Assembly: GCF_900890705.1 (NCBI RefSeq)
Contig: NZ_CAAHFH010000001.1
Coordinates: 186,001 to 250,000 of the forward strand
Reading direction: 5' to 3'
Source of the DNA: Pontiella sulfatireligans
Lineage (GTDB): Bacteria > Verrucomicrobiota > Kiritimatiellia > Kiritimatiellales > Pontiellaceae
DNA: 64,000 nucleotides
Of the stretch, positions 1-9,616 are shown piece by piece. Both the position numbers and the translations under genes were made by a program. The notes under the pieces were generated by a model. That model saw only the letters and a program-made list of their open reading frames with translations, was not told where the DNA came from and made no database searches. Every line of letters starts with the position of its first letter. The first letter of the stretch is position 1.

Positions 1-1
1 G

Positions 2-511
2 AAAGGAAAGGGCGGCGCTGATAGCGCCGATGGCGCGGCATGGACCAGTTCGATCATGCTGGATGCCGAAGGCCATCCGCATATCGGATACACGCTCTAC
101 ATCAGCCGGTATGATCACCGCTATCGCATCGCTTCATGGGACGGCACCCAATGGCTCGACCGTGAAGTCGCGTTCGGAGGAAACAACCTGCATAGCGGAG
201 AAACCAGTTACACCGGTCTGATTACCATCGATCCGGTTGACCCGACGGCTGTTTATATTGCTACGGACGTGAATCCGACCACCGGCGAGGATCTTGATAC
301 CCAACACGAAATTTACCGCGCAAAAATCGGCTTGGCCGATGACGTTTCTTCCATTCAGTGGGAGGCGGTCACCCAAAATTCTCCGGTGATGAATATCCGC
401 CCGGTTATCGTGAGGCACGGCGACAAGCGCATTGTCCTTTGGAATCGCGGCGAATTCGATGGGTTTAAGAACTACGACCTGGATACCGTAGGTTTTGTAG
501 AACGAAAATAA
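2..511 (+). CDS. BNR/beta-propeller protein, C-terminal part (5' end outside window)
   Basis: The frame is open from base 2 to a TAA at 509-511, so only the last ~169 residues are present. The text is rich in the short Trp/Asp-containing strands of BNR-type propellers, with phrases such as YRIASWDG, TIDPVDPTAVYIATDVNP, HEIYRAKI and RIVLWNRGEF. This resembles the end of BNR-4 type proteins found in polysaccharide-utilisation loci, some of which are polysaccharide lyases. It lies 14 bp upstream of the next gene on the same strand and is probably in the same operon. The exact enzyme activity cannot be told from this fragment. Confidence 0.55.
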   Translation, partial: KGKGGADSADGAAWTSSIMLDAEGHPHIGYTLYISRYDHRYRIASWDGTQWLDREVAFGGNNLHSGETSYTGLITIDPVDPTAVYIATDVNPTTGEDLDTQHEIYRAKIGLADDVSSIQWEAVTQNSPVMNIRPVIVRHGDKRIVLWNRGEFDGFKNYDLDTVGFVERK

Positions 512-525
512 TTGAGAGATTGGAA

Positions 526-2121
526 ATGAAATATATCAAACACATAGTTTTGTCCGTTCTGATTGCGAGCTGTTCTTATGCCGCGTATATGCCACCGGAC
601 AGTTATACCGCTCCGTCTACGACAATCATTTTGGGCAGTTCCGGTTACCAAATGGATGCAGATGACGATTCTCTGGGTTTCCAGAAAGCGATTGATGATG
701 TGCATGCCAACGGCGGCGGACATGTTGTCGTACCCGCCGGCGAGTATCGTGTGACGGGGTTGGTGCTGAAAAGTGAAGTGCATCTTATCTTTGAAAATGG
801 GGTATCGCTGCATTTGCCCATTGAGGGGCCGAAAAAGATGTCCACCATCATGTTCAGCATCGGCGCGAAGGGAAGCAGAGCGAATAACGTGTCGGTCAGC
901 AGTCGGAATGAGTGGGCAGAGATCTACCTGCCCCTAAGTGAAAAGGGGCTGCGGGTTGCTGCTCTTTCCAATGTTGAAAACTTTTGGATTTCCGGCTTAA
1001 CCATTCATGACAGCCGGACGGTATTCAGTTCATTAATCTTTGTCTGGTCCGGCGAGGAGGACGGCGTCGCGTTGCTTCCCAAACATGGCTTGATCGAAAA
1101 TATCGTGGCTAAGAATGCGCACTACGGTTATGGCGCTTTGCAGGTGCATGCCGGGAATGATCTGCATTTTCGCAATATCACGGCGATTGGCGGCGTGGCC
1201 ACCCGTCTGGAAACAGGATTGCCTCAGATGAACCTGGCCGCGTTCGGAAAACCGCGCGGCTATATTGGACTCGACGACATTGCCGTGGAAGACACGACGA
1301 GTGTGAACGGGCAGGCGGCTCTGATGATGGAGGCCCATACGGTGAAGCATGGAACCGTGGTGGCCCGGGATATCAAGGCGGACGGCAGTGAGTTCGCGGT
1401 GCATCTGAGCGGCGGGTTTGTATCTAAGCGGAAATATACCGCGGATCAAAAATACATGACCATTGATCCCGGCGAGCTGACCCCGGGCGATTTTGAATCC
1501 ATCACTATCGAAGGGGTGACGGCTACGTATAGGGATCACGACATCGTTACACGATTTGTTCATTTCAAGGACTATCCCGAAGAGTTGCACGGGAAAATTA
1601 CACAGATTGGGCGCAGTCTCTACGGCGAGCCGGGCTCCCGCGGCCCGTCAATTGCCGCTGTCTCCATTCCGGATGTAAACGATCCTGCTGTCAAGGTCAC
1701 TCATGTGACGGCAAACGGATTTAAATATCATCCGGATATTATCAGTCACAAAAACCAGTACACGGGCAGTCTGCAGTCGCTTTCGAAAAAAGCGAAAATT
1801 GAAAATGCGCCGGATTTGCCGTGGGCCGGAGCCGATGTTGCCTTTGACGGTCCGTTGCTCCACAAGCCTTCTGCCTCAATGGGCAAGGTGTATGCGGGAA
1901 CGCTTGCTGATACGGCCCTATACAAAGGGAAGAGCGATAAACAGCTGAAGTATTCGAAGCTATTCGGGCCGGACTGGCTCTCCGTTTCTGCGGACGGCAG
2001 ATTGCGGGGAAAGCCCGTCCGTTCGGATTCAGGTGAAAATATTTTTACAGTGAAAGTTGATAGAGGGATGTCGGGATTCGACATTGCGAAGCTCCATATT
2101 ACAGTAGGCGTGGGCAAATAA
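526..2121 (+). CDS. exported right-handed beta-helix protein (pectate-lyase-superfamily/GH28-like)
   Basis: The start is placed at ATG 526 rather than the in-frame TTG at 520 because GAGAG lies about 8 bp upstream. The first ~19 residues are a signal peptide (MKYIKHIVLSVLIASCSYA) whose IASC could also serve as a lipobox. The N-terminal part has the pectate-lyase-superfamily opening (DDDSLGFQKAIDDVHANGGGHVVVPAG), followed by repeated beta-helix turns (VENFWISGLTIHDS, IENIVAKNAHYGYGALQVH, LHFRNITAIGG). The fold suggests a glycosidase or lyase on a polysaccharide in the periplasm or outside the cell; no catalytic residues can be assigned. It is 15 bp from the following GH2 gene and shares its leader sequence. 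Confidence 0.75.
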   Translation: MKYIKHIVLSVLIASCSYAAYMPPDSYTAPSTTIILGSSGYQMDADDDSLGFQKAIDDVHANGGGHVVVPAGEYRVTGLVLKSEVHLIFENGVSLHLPIEGPKKMSTIMFSIGAKGSRANNVSVSSRNEWAEIYLPLSEKGLRVAALSNVENFWISGLTIHDSRTVFSSLIFVWSGEEDGVALLPKHGLIENIVAKNAHYGYGALQVHAGNDLHFRNITAIGGVATRLETGLPQMNLAAFGKPRGYIGLDDIAVEDTTSVNGQAALMMEAHTVKHGTVVARDIKADGSEFAVHLSGGFVSKRKYTADQKYMTIDPGELTPGDFESITIEGVTATYRDHDIVTRFVHFKDYPEELHGKITQIGRSLYGEPGSRGPSIAAVSIPDVNDPAVKVTHVTANGFKYHPDIISHKNQYTGSLQSLSKKAKIENAPDLPWAGADVAFDGPLLHKPSASMGKVYAGTLADTALYKGKSDKQLKYSKLFGPDWLSVSADGRLRGKPVRSDSGENIFTVKVDRGMSGFDIAKLHITVGVGK

Positions 2122-2136
2122 ATCCAGAGGTTGGAA

Positions 2137-4692
2137 ATGAAATATATCAAATACATCGTAGGGGCTGTTCTGATCACAAGTTGTTCTTTTGCGACGACAG
2201 TGCCTGAATATTCGAAAGCGGGATTCTTCGAGGTCGAAAAAAGCGGGCGTGACGTTTTTAATTTTAATATTGGATGGCGCCTGCTTAAGGGGGATGCCGC
2301 CGGCGCTGAAAAACCGGACTTTGATGATTCGGACTGGGCAGTTGTGAATTGCCCGAACGGATTGGAATATATCACCAGCGAGGCGAGTGGCAGTTGCAAC
2401 TATCAGGGTCCGGCCTGGTATCGCAAGCATTTCAAAGTTGATAGCGACATCTCGGACAAGCTACTCAAACTCCACTTTGAGGCCGTGATGGGTAAATGCA
2501 AGGTGTGGCTGAACGGTAAACCGATCGGCGAGCATTTCGGTGGCTATCTGCCGTTTACGGTCAACCTCTCAGAACATTTGAATCCCGAAGGAGAGAACGT
2601 ATTGGCGGTCTGGGCGGACAACAGCGACGATCCGACGTATCCTCCGGGCAAGCCGCAGACCGGTCTCGATTTCACCTATTTCGGTGGAATCTATCGCGAT
2701 GTATGGATGATCGCCACCAGCCCGGTCTACGTGACCGATGCAAACCAAGCGAACAAGGTGGCCGGCGGCGGCGTTTTCACCGCAGTGACGGAACTCACCG
2801 ATGAGTTGGCCGAGCTCAACGTGGCGGTCGATATTCAGAACGATTTTAGCAAAACAGCTAAAGTCAAAGCGGCGTTGACGTTGCTCAGCCCAGCGGGAAA
2901 GAAGGTTGCGGAAGAGTTCCAGACCTTGGAACTTAAGGAGGGCGCATCCGGGCAGGTTGAAAAGCAGTTTACCGTTAAGAAACCAAAACTCTGGGCACCC
3001 TGGTCGCCGGAGCTCTATCGGTTGGAAGTCAAACTGACGGATAAAAAAGGCAAGGCGCTGGACGCGGTAGCTACCCGGGTTGGCCTGCGCAAGATTGAAT
3101 TCAAGGGTCGCGACGGACTCTATCTGAACAACAAACCCTATCCCGGCAAGCTGATGGGGGCGAACCGCCATCAGGACCATGCTTATGTGGGCTACTCGAT
3201 TCCGAACAACGGCCAATGGCGCGATGCCAAAATTCTGAAAGACGCGGCTTGCGATATTATCCGGGCCGGGCACTATCCGGCGGACCCGGCCTTTATGGAT
3301 GCGTGCGACGAGTTGGGCATGTTCTTTATTACGGCCACGCCCGGTTGGCAGTTCTGGAATGAAGATCCCATCTTTGAACAGCGCGTTTACGAAGATATTC
3401 GCGGAATGGTGCGTATCGATCGCAACCGGCCGTCCATCATTCTTTGGGAGCCGGTGTTGAACGAAACCATGAACCCGGGCTCATTTGCCATTAATGCCCA
3501 TAACATCGTCCACGAAGAATATCCCTATCCCGGTGCCTATACCGCCTGTGACATCGATGTCGGCGGGCACGAAGTGTATGAAGTGGTCTACGGGCACGCT
3601 TCTTCTCCTGAGGTTTATCTAAAAGAAGAGCGGAGCGTTTTCCAGCGCGAGTTCGGTTCCGTCAGCGGTGTGAATACACCCAACCGCATGAACAGGGCGT
3701 GGGGCGAGGCGGCACAGGTCATGCAGGCCAAGCAGTATGCAGAATCCACGCTGAACAAAGCTTCATGGGAAATGATTTGCGCGCAACCTCGCCAGTTTGT
3801 GGGTGGGGCGCTTTGGCACTCCTTTGACCATTTTGCAGGAAAACATCCGCGCCCGTTCTATGGCGGGATCACGGATGCCTTCCGTCAGGATAAATATTCC
3901 TACCACATGTTTGCCAGCCAGCGTGATGTTTCTGAAACCACCGAGCCGATGGTGTATATTGCGCATGAGGTCGCTCCGTTCTCCAGCAGGGATGTAACGG
4001 TATTCACCAACTGCGAAGAGGTTCGGCTTTCCGTGAACGGCGGCTACCGTGTGTTTCAAAAGCAGGTGAAACATCCCTACAGAACCAAAGGGCACAACCC
4101 CAGAACTTGGGAAACACGCGATGCAAAGCGAGTTTGGGCAACAGCACAAAGAACTTCCATGCCGCATCCGGTCGTTACCTTTAAAGATGCCTTCATTTAT
4201 GAAGACACGATGCAGCGTCCGCTTAAGTCGGATGGCAAACCATGGCCGGCGGATCTGCGAGTCGAAGGACTGATCGGCGGAAAAGTAGTCGCGACCGCCA
4301 TTAAAAAAGTTCCCGTAAACGGGGAGCAGATTGTGCTCAAGCTTGAAGACCGCGGCGTTCCGCTGACCGCCAACGGTTCTGACTTTGTGATGGTTTCGGC
4401 CTACACGGTTGATAAAAGCGGCTCGCTGGTTCGCTACCAGAATGAATCAATCAAATTTGAAGTAAGCGGCGAAGGTGAAATCATCGGCGATGAATCCATC
4501 GATGCCAATCCGCGCCGGATGGAATGGGGCTCCGCACCGTTGTTGGTGCGTTCTACCTTGAAACCGGGAAAAATTAAAATCCGCGCATCGGTACTTCGGG
4601 AAGGCCCGGCAACGATTAAGGCCGGCGAGCTGGAAATCGAAAGTGTACCGACCGCCGACCGGTTTAATTTTGTTGAAATCGGTTCTGAATAG
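2137..4692 (+). CDS. glycoside hydrolase family 2 (beta-galactosidase/glucuronidase type), exported
   Basis: 851 residues. ATG 2137 follows AGAGG (2126-2130) at 6 bp; the TTG at 2131 is rejected. The signal peptide closely matches the previous gene (MKYIKYIVGAVLITSCSFA). A GH2 sugar-binding jelly roll follows (WYRKHFKVDSD, KVWLNGKPIGEHFGGYLPF), then an Ig-like sandwich, then the TIM barrel (GANRHQDHAYVGYS, DIIRAGHYPADPAFMDACDE). The acid/base Glu is in LWEPVLNET and the nucleophile Glu in FQREFGSVSG. C-terminal Ig-like domains follow. GH2 enzymes hydrolyse terminal beta-linked galactose, glucuronate or mannose by a retaining mechanism. Context with GH110 and sulfatases suggests a sulfated galactan-like substrate, which is inference. 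Confidence 0.9.
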   Translation: MKYIKYIVGAVLITSCSFATTVPEYSKAGFFEVEKSGRDVFNFNIGWRLLKGDAAGAEKPDFDDSDWAVVNCPNGLEYITSEASGSCNYQGPAWYRKHFKVDSDISDKLLKLHFEAVMGKCKVWLNGKPIGEHFGGYLPFTVNLSEHLNPEGENVLAVWADNSDDPTYPPGKPQTGLDFTYFGGIYRDVWMIATSPVYVTDANQANKVAGGGVFTAVTELTDELAELNVAVDIQNDFSKTAKVKAALTLLSPAGKKVAEEFQTLELKEGASGQVEKQFTVKKPKLWAPWSPELYRLEVKLTDKKGKALDAVATRVGLRKIEFKGRDGLYLNNKPYPGKLMGANRHQDHAYVGYSIPNNGQWRDAKILKDAACDIIRAGHYPADPAFMDACDELGMFFITATPGWQFWNEDPIFEQRVYEDIRGMVRIDRNRPSIILWEPVLNETMNPGSFAINAHNIVHEEYPYPGAYTACDIDVGGHEVYEVVYGHASSPEVYLKEERSVFQREFGSVSGVNTPNRMNRAWGEAAQVMQAKQYAESTLNKASWEMICAQPRQFVGGALWHSFDHFAGKHPRPFYGGITDAFRQDKYSYHMFASQRDVSETTEPMVYIAHEVAPFSSRDVTVFTNCEEVRLSVNGGYRVFQKQVKHPYRTKGHNPRTWETRDAKRVWATAQRTSMPHPVVTFKDAFIYEDTMQRPLKSDGKPWPADLRVEGLIGGKVVATAIKKVPVNGEQIVLKLEDRGVPLTANGSDFVMVSAYTVDKSGSLVRYQNESIKFEVSGEGEIIGDESIDANPRRMEWGSAPLLVRSTLKPGKIKIRASVLREGPATIKAGELEIESVPTADRFNFVEIGSE

Positions 4693-4723
4693 AGCAACGA
4701 CACTTCCAACCCTTGGGATAATT

Positions 4724-6541
4724 ATGAACGCTAGACACACAATGCGAATCACTCGACTTATGGGAGCGGCGCTGCTTTTGACCGCTTATGGTGCCGAGGC
4801 GCTCCAGGTAATTAAAATTAAGCCCGAAAGCGGCGATATGACACCGGTGGTTCGCCGCGTTCTGGAAGGGGCATCGGATTCGGAAGTAAAGCTGGTCTTC
4901 TCAAAAGGCACTTACCGTTTCCTTCCGGATCAGGCGGTGAGCAAATTTTATCACATCACAAACCATGATGACGGCGACAAGAAGATCATCTTTTATGTCG
5001 ATGGACTCGATTCGATTGAAATCGAAGGGAACGGAGCCTCTTTTGTTTTCCATGGGCAGTGCGCTCCGTTCATCTTTCAAAACTGCGCCAATGTGACGAT
5101 GAGCAACCTTACGATCGACTGGGACATCCCGTTCCTTTTTCAGGGGGAGATCCTTGCCGCTAATGCCAGCGAAGGCTGGTTTGATGCGCGGCCGCTTACG
5201 GAAGGATATTCCTGGAGTTTTGAAAATGGACATGTCTCGTTTCCGAATATCGACGGCTTTTCGTTTGAAGAATTCGGGCACACCTACGCGTTTAATAAGG
5301 AGACAAAAGATGTTGCCCACGGTGCCTCCGCGATGCGCCTGAGACCATCGAAAATTGAGGAGCGGAAGGGCGGTATCCTGCGTTTTTATCAGAAAATACA
5401 GAAAGGGAAGGAACCGCCGGTTGGAGCCGTTTTCGGATCCAAAGGCCATGTCAACCGCTACGCCCCGGCCGTATACGGCAAAGCCTCCAGCAATCTGGCG
5501 ATGGACGGTGTTGTCGTTCATCATGCATTGGGGATGGGTTTCCTGTTTGAACGTTCGGAAAATATTACCGTGAAAAACGGCGGCGTTTACTTGTCGGAAG
5601 GAACAGATCGGGTGATCTCCTCAATTGCGGACGCAACGCATTTCAGCAACTGCAAAGGCCATATCCTTCTCGAAAACCTGCGTATCGAGGGCATGATGGA
5701 CGATGGAACCAACGTCCACGGTACCCATGTTTCGGTCGAAAAAGCCATCGACTCGAAAACGCTGCGCATCCGCCTGGAACACAAGCAGCAGCAGGGAAAT
5801 GTTTTTGCCGAGGCAGGGGATGACGTCTGGTTTATCCATCAGCCGAGCACCCGGCGGGCCGCCGTGAACAAAGTAGTTTCGGTAAAGAAGATTGACGCCA
5901 CGTTCACTGATCTGACGTTTAAAAATGATTTGCCGACGGCCACGGCGCCGGGCGATGTGCTGGAAAACAAAAGCTGGAACCCGACCGTCACGGTCCGCGG
6001 TTGCAGCATTGGGAAGCATCGCGCCAGAAACCTCGTGTTTAAAACGCCCCTCAAAACCGTGGTGGAAAACAATCGATTCATCTCCTCCGACTTGGCATCG
6101 ATCCTTTTTCGCGGCGAAACGTCAAGCTGGTTTGAATCCGGCGCCGTTGAGGATGTCCTGATCCAGAACAACCATTTTACCCTCTGCAACCACGGCGGCG
6201 CAGAGCAGGCCGTGTTGTACATCACTCCCCGGCACGGGAAAAACTTCAATCAGGACGAGCCCTACGACAAAAACATCCGTTTCATCAACAACACGATCGA
6301 AACCTTTGACAACCGCATCATCTGGGCGGATCGTGCGGACGGGCTGGTGATTAAAGGCAACACCATTCGGCAGACCAAAGATTACGAGCCGCTGCATCCC
6401 AACGCGCCGGTCTTTGAATTTACCAACTGCCGCAATGTGGAGCTCGTCGGAAATACCATCGAAGGCTCCTATCCGGAGATGATCCGGGCCGATAGAACAT
6501 CGCGCGCCACCATGACAGTTAAGGATAATACAGGGCTTTAA
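4724..6541 (+). CDS. GH110-like beta-helix enzyme (alpha-1,3-galactosidase family)
   Basis: ATG 4724 gives 605 residues with a signal peptide (RLMGAALLLTAYGAEA); the frame is open further upstream but would overlap the GH2 gene, and ATG 4742 is an alternative start. After a short N-terminal domain comes a beta-helix with features I associate with GH110: a segment like IEGNGASFVFHG, then NLTIDWDIPF, later a DDGTNVHGTH motif, then NRFISSDLASILFRG and NNTIETFDNRIIWADRADGL. GH110 enzymes release alpha-1,3-linked galactose, including from blood group B glycans and carrageenan fragments. Family assignment is by pattern recognition. It lies 31 bp after the GH2 gene and 19 bp before a sulfatase. Confidence 0.75.
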   Translation: MNARHTMRITRLMGAALLLTAYGAEALQVIKIKPESGDMTPVVRRVLEGASDSEVKLVFSKGTYRFLPDQAVSKFYHITNHDDGDKKIIFYVDGLDSIEIEGNGASFVFHGQCAPFIFQNCANVTMSNLTIDWDIPFLFQGEILAANASEGWFDARPLTEGYSWSFENGHVSFPNIDGFSFEEFGHTYAFNKETKDVAHGASAMRLRPSKIEERKGGILRFYQKIQKGKEPPVGAVFGSKGHVNRYAPAVYGKASSNLAMDGVVVHHALGMGFLFERSENITVKNGGVYLSEGTDRVISSIADATHFSNCKGHILLENLRIEGMMDDGTNVHGTHVSVEKAIDSKTLRIRLEHKQQQGNVFAEAGDDVWFIHQPSTRRAAVNKVVSVKKIDATFTDLTFKNDLPTATAPGDVLENKSWNPTVTVRGCSIGKHRARNLVFKTPLKTVVENNRFISSDLASILFRGETSSWFESGAVEDVLIQNNHFTLCNHGGAEQAVLYITPRHGKNFNQDEPYDKNIRFINNTIETFDNRIIWADRADGLVIKGNTIRQTKDYEPLHPNAPVFEFTNCRNVELVGNTIEGSYPEMIRADRTSRATMTVKDNTGL

Positions 6542-6560
6542 CAATAAGGAGAACCAACCC

Positions 6561-8186
6561 ATGAAACTGAATAATAAAAAACAAAATACCAAGCCACTAT
6601 TGCTTACTTGCATTCTGGCGCTTTGCTGCAACTCTGCCTTGGCAGGCGCGCGTCAGCCCGCTCAGCGGCCGAATATCTTATGGATCACGATTGAGGACTG
6701 GTGTCTGGATCTTTCCTGCTACGGCACCAAGGGCATAGATACGCCGCATCTGGATAAACTCGCATCCGAAGGCATCCGTTACGAACAGGCCTTCTCCACC
6801 GGACCGGTTTGCTCTGTGTCGCGTTCGGCCATGATGACCGGATTCTACCAAAACTACATCGGCGCGGGCCAGCATCGCCTCCTGAAACAAGAGAAGAAAC
6901 CTCTGCCATACGGGATTAAACCTATCCCGCAGCTAATGCAGGAGGCAGGATACTTCACGGCTCTAATGAGCTGGAAGACCGACGTCAACTTCCTTCCCTG
7001 TACCCGGGAGGAACTCTTTATGGGCGAAGACTGGACTGAACGTGCGCCGGGCCAGCCCTTCTTTGCCCGCATCACCATCGGCGGCACTCATCGCTCCTGG
7101 ATTCGCGATCCGGCTCGGCCGATCGACATCAAGGATGTTGAACTCCCTCCGTATTATCCCGACACGCCGTTCTGCCGCCGAGACTGGGCCAACGGTCTGG
7201 AGCAAATGCAGTTGGTGGATCGCGAAGTCGGCGCGTTGCTGCAACGGCTGGAGGACGAGGGCCTGGCCGACAATACGCTCGTCATATTTATCAGTGACCA
7301 CGGTCGTTGCCACGTCCGTGGCAAGCAGTTCCTTTACGATGGGGGGCTGCGCATTCCGATGATCGTCCGCTGGCCGGGCAAGGTTAAACCGGGGCAGGTT
7401 AATGGCGACATGGTGATGGCCATCGACCTCTGCGCTACCGTGCTGGAAGCCGGTGGCGTTAAGGCTCCGATTCCGCTGCACGGCAAAAGCCTGTTCGGTG
7501 AGGACGTTAAAAACCGCAAGTATGTCTTTGCGGCGCGCGACAAGATGGATGAAACCCACGATTCCATGCGCGCAATCCGTTCCAAGGATTGGAAGTTGAT
7601 TCATAACCTGATGCCGGAACGTCCCTACTGCCAGTACAACCGCTATAAAGAGGGCGGTTATCCGATGCTGGCGGAAATGAATGTAATGAATATGAAGGGA
7701 CAGCTCACTCCTGAACAGGCCGCATTCATGGCTCCGTCGAAACCGGTGTATGAGCTCTTCGACCTTCGCAACGATCCGTTCGAGGTGAAGAACCTCGCAG
7801 ATGATCCAAAATATGCAGAGGTCAAAGCCGAGCTGCTGGAAGAGCTGAATAATTGGCGCGAAAACGTGATCCTCGATCAAGGCGTAAGCGATCAGTTCCG
7901 GGCATTGAATGTTTATCCGGCAACGTGCCCAACTCCGACTGTGGACGCGTGGGTCGCTGAAAACGGGCAGCACTACGACTTCAACAAAACCGGATGGCCG
8001 AACTGGTATCCGACGAGGACGTTGGCGGAGTGGGAAAAGGCGCTGGAAATCTGGACGCCGTATGTTTTCCGGGAAGCGGGCGTAAACGTACAAACACCGC
8101 AATTCAAGATTATCCATTCAAAGAAGAAGCCGAAGAAAAGCACCAAGTTTGAGAAGTCGAAAAAGTACTTCGATGCGGGAAAATAA
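6561..8186 (+). CDS. S1-family sulfatase with CSVSR formylglycine motif
   Basis: 541 residues. ATG 6561 follows AAGGAGA (6546-6552). A signal peptide ends near ALAGA. The alkaline-phosphatase-like core opens with NILWITIEDWCLDLSCYG (metal-binding Asp region). The formylglycine site reads GPVCSVSRSAMMTG, with Val where most family members have Pro or Ala. Further core motifs are VIFISDHGRCHVRGKQFLYDGG and the C-terminal IRSKDWKLIHN. Sulfatases of this type remove sulfate esters from glycans after the Cys is converted to formylglycine by a maturase; no maturase gene is visible in the window. The TPVCS-type site and MTGFYQNYIGAGQHR stretch resemble the S1_8-like group. Confidence 0.92.
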   Translation: MKLNNKKQNTKPLLLTCILALCCNSALAGARQPAQRPNILWITIEDWCLDLSCYGTKGIDTPHLDKLASEGIRYEQAFSTGPVCSVSRSAMMTGFYQNYIGAGQHRLLKQEKKPLPYGIKPIPQLMQEAGYFTALMSWKTDVNFLPCTREELFMGEDWTERAPGQPFFARITIGGTHRSWIRDPARPIDIKDVELPPYYPDTPFCRRDWANGLEQMQLVDREVGALLQRLEDEGLADNTLVIFISDHGRCHVRGKQFLYDGGLRIPMIVRWPGKVKPGQVNGDMVMAIDLCATVLEAGGVKAPIPLHGKSLFGEDVKNRKYVFAARDKMDETHDSMRAIRSKDWKLIHNLMPERPYCQYNRYKEGGYPMLAEMNVMNMKGQLTPEQAAFMAPSKPVYELFDLRNDPFEVKNLADDPKYAEVKAELLEELNNWRENVILDQGVSDQFRALNVYPATCPTPTVDAWVAENGQHYDFNKTGWPNWYPTRTLAEWEKALEIWTPYVFREAGVNVQTPQFKIIHSKKKPKKSTKFEKSKKYFDAGK

Positions 8187-8224
8187 GACCCGTCTGAATG
8201 ATGAATAGAATGTGAGAGGAATGA

Positions 8225-9607
8225 ATGATGAAATGGATGAGTAGAATTTTATTGTGTATCGCGTTGTTCCTGTTGGTCGGTGTTGATGCTAAGTCGGCAA
8301 AGTCGAAGCCCAATGTCGTATTGTTCTTTGTAGACGACCTCGGCTGGAACAACCTTGGCTATCGTAACCCGGACCTTTTTGAAACTCCGAATATCGATCA
8401 GTTGGCCCAGGACGGAACGGATTTCCAGCAGGCGTATAGTGCCAGCCCGACCTGCAGCCCGAGTCGGAGCACGCTCGTTACCGGCAAGCATCCGGCGCGG
8501 CTAAAACTGGTTCGGCACATTCCAAGCGGCAAACATCCTGATTTCGATGAGTGGGACCGTACGGACGCGGAGTTCCATCTGCTGGAACAGGACCCCGCAC
8601 AGTTTCCCAGCCGGAACTGGCTTCCGCTGGAGGAAACCACCTACGCTGAAGCACTGAAAAAAGAGGGCTACTACAGTCTGTTTGTCGGGAAATGGCATCT
8701 GGGGCATGAGCCTTACCATCCAGTCAAAAATGGATTCGACCGCCAGATTGGCACCAGCAATCGCGGTCATCCCAAGGGCTACTATCCGCCGTACACGCCT
8801 TTCAAGGAAATCTTCCCGGAAGAAACGGAGCGCTACCTGACCGACAAGCTTACCGATGAAACCGTCGGCTTCATTGAGGATTACGACAAAGAACAGCCCT
8901 TTATGATTTCGCTTTGGTATTACGGCGTTCATACGCCGAACACCGGCCGAAAGGATTTGGTTCCCCGCTTTGAAGGCCGGAAGGGACTGGAGGGTAAGCG
9001 TGCTCAATATGCCGCGCAGGTCATGGCGGTCGATGAATCCATCGGCCGCGTTCGTGCAGCACTTAAAGCCAGGGGGATCGATAAGAACACCGTCATCATC
9101 TTTACCTCGGATCAGGGCAGTCTCTATGAATGGGCTCCGTATCGCGGAGGAAAGCGCGTGGATACGCTTTGCGAGGGCGGCGCGCGCGTACCGTTTATTG
9201 TCAGCTGGCCGGGGGTTGCCAAGGCCGGCGTGCAGAATGACAGCATCATTCAAACGACCGACATTTTCCCAACGCTGGTTGAACTTGCTGGCGGCGATCC
9301 GGCTGAATACAAGGATCTGGACGGCACCTCGCTGCTTGCCACGATTAAAAACAACAGTGTATTGGAACGTGGCAAGCCGGTCTACGGGTACCGCGCCTAT
9401 CAGGATCTCTATGTTTCCGCGCGGGAAGGCGACTGGAAACTGCTCGGCCACCGCAGCGGCAAGCTCTGGCTTTATAATGTGGAAGAAGATCGCGAGGAGA
9501 AAAATGATCTGGCCGAGAAAAATCCTGAGAAGGTTCAGGAGCTTGTTTCAAAACTGAAAGCTTGGGAAAAAGAAATGGGCGTCGAGCAGTATTCCGGCGT
9601 TCAGTAA
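8225..9607 (+). CDS. S1-family arylsulfatase
   Basis: 460 residues. The RBS GAGAGGA (8214-8220) serves ATG 8225 or ATG 8228 equally. A signal peptide (ILLCIALFLLVGVDA) is followed by NVVLFFVDDLGWNNLGY, whose Asp pair binds the metal. The formylglycine motif is canonical: PTCSPSRSTLVTGKHPAR. FVGKWHLG and VIIFTSDQG are further core motifs, and REGDWKLLGHRSGKLWLYN marks the C-terminal subdomain. It lies 38 bp after the previous sulfatase and 9 bp before the next gene, so it belongs to the same operon. The specific sulfated sugar cannot be read from sequence. Confidence 0.93.
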   Translation: MMKWMSRILLCIALFLLVGVDAKSAKSKPNVVLFFVDDLGWNNLGYRNPDLFETPNIDQLAQDGTDFQQAYSASPTCSPSRSTLVTGKHPARLKLVRHIPSGKHPDFDEWDRTDAEFHLLEQDPAQFPSRNWLPLEETTYAEALKKEGYYSLFVGKWHLGHEPYHPVKNGFDRQIGTSNRGHPKGYYPPYTPFKEIFPEETERYLTDKLTDETVGFIEDYDKEQPFMISLWYYGVHTPNTGRKDLVPRFEGRKGLEGKRAQYAAQVMAVDESIGRVRAALKARGIDKNTVIIFTSDQGSLYEWAPYRGGKRVDTLCEGGARVPFIVSWPGVAKAGVQNDSIIQTTDIFPTLVELAGGDPAEYKDLDGTSLLATIKNNSVLERGKPVYGYRAYQDLYVSAREGDWKLLGHRSGKLWLYNVEEDREEKNDLAEKNPEKVQELVSKLKAWEKEMGVEQYSGVQ

Positions 9608-9616
9608 GGAGAAATC

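Noticed and set aside
1033..1590. Long minus-strand ORF inside the beta-helix gene
   Set aside because: It is a shadow of the forward gene, without RBS or recognisable domains.
6963..8117. 384-codon minus-strand ORF opposite the first sulfatase
   Set aside because: It is antisense to a clear sulfatase; composition and lack of motifs show it is a shadow frame.
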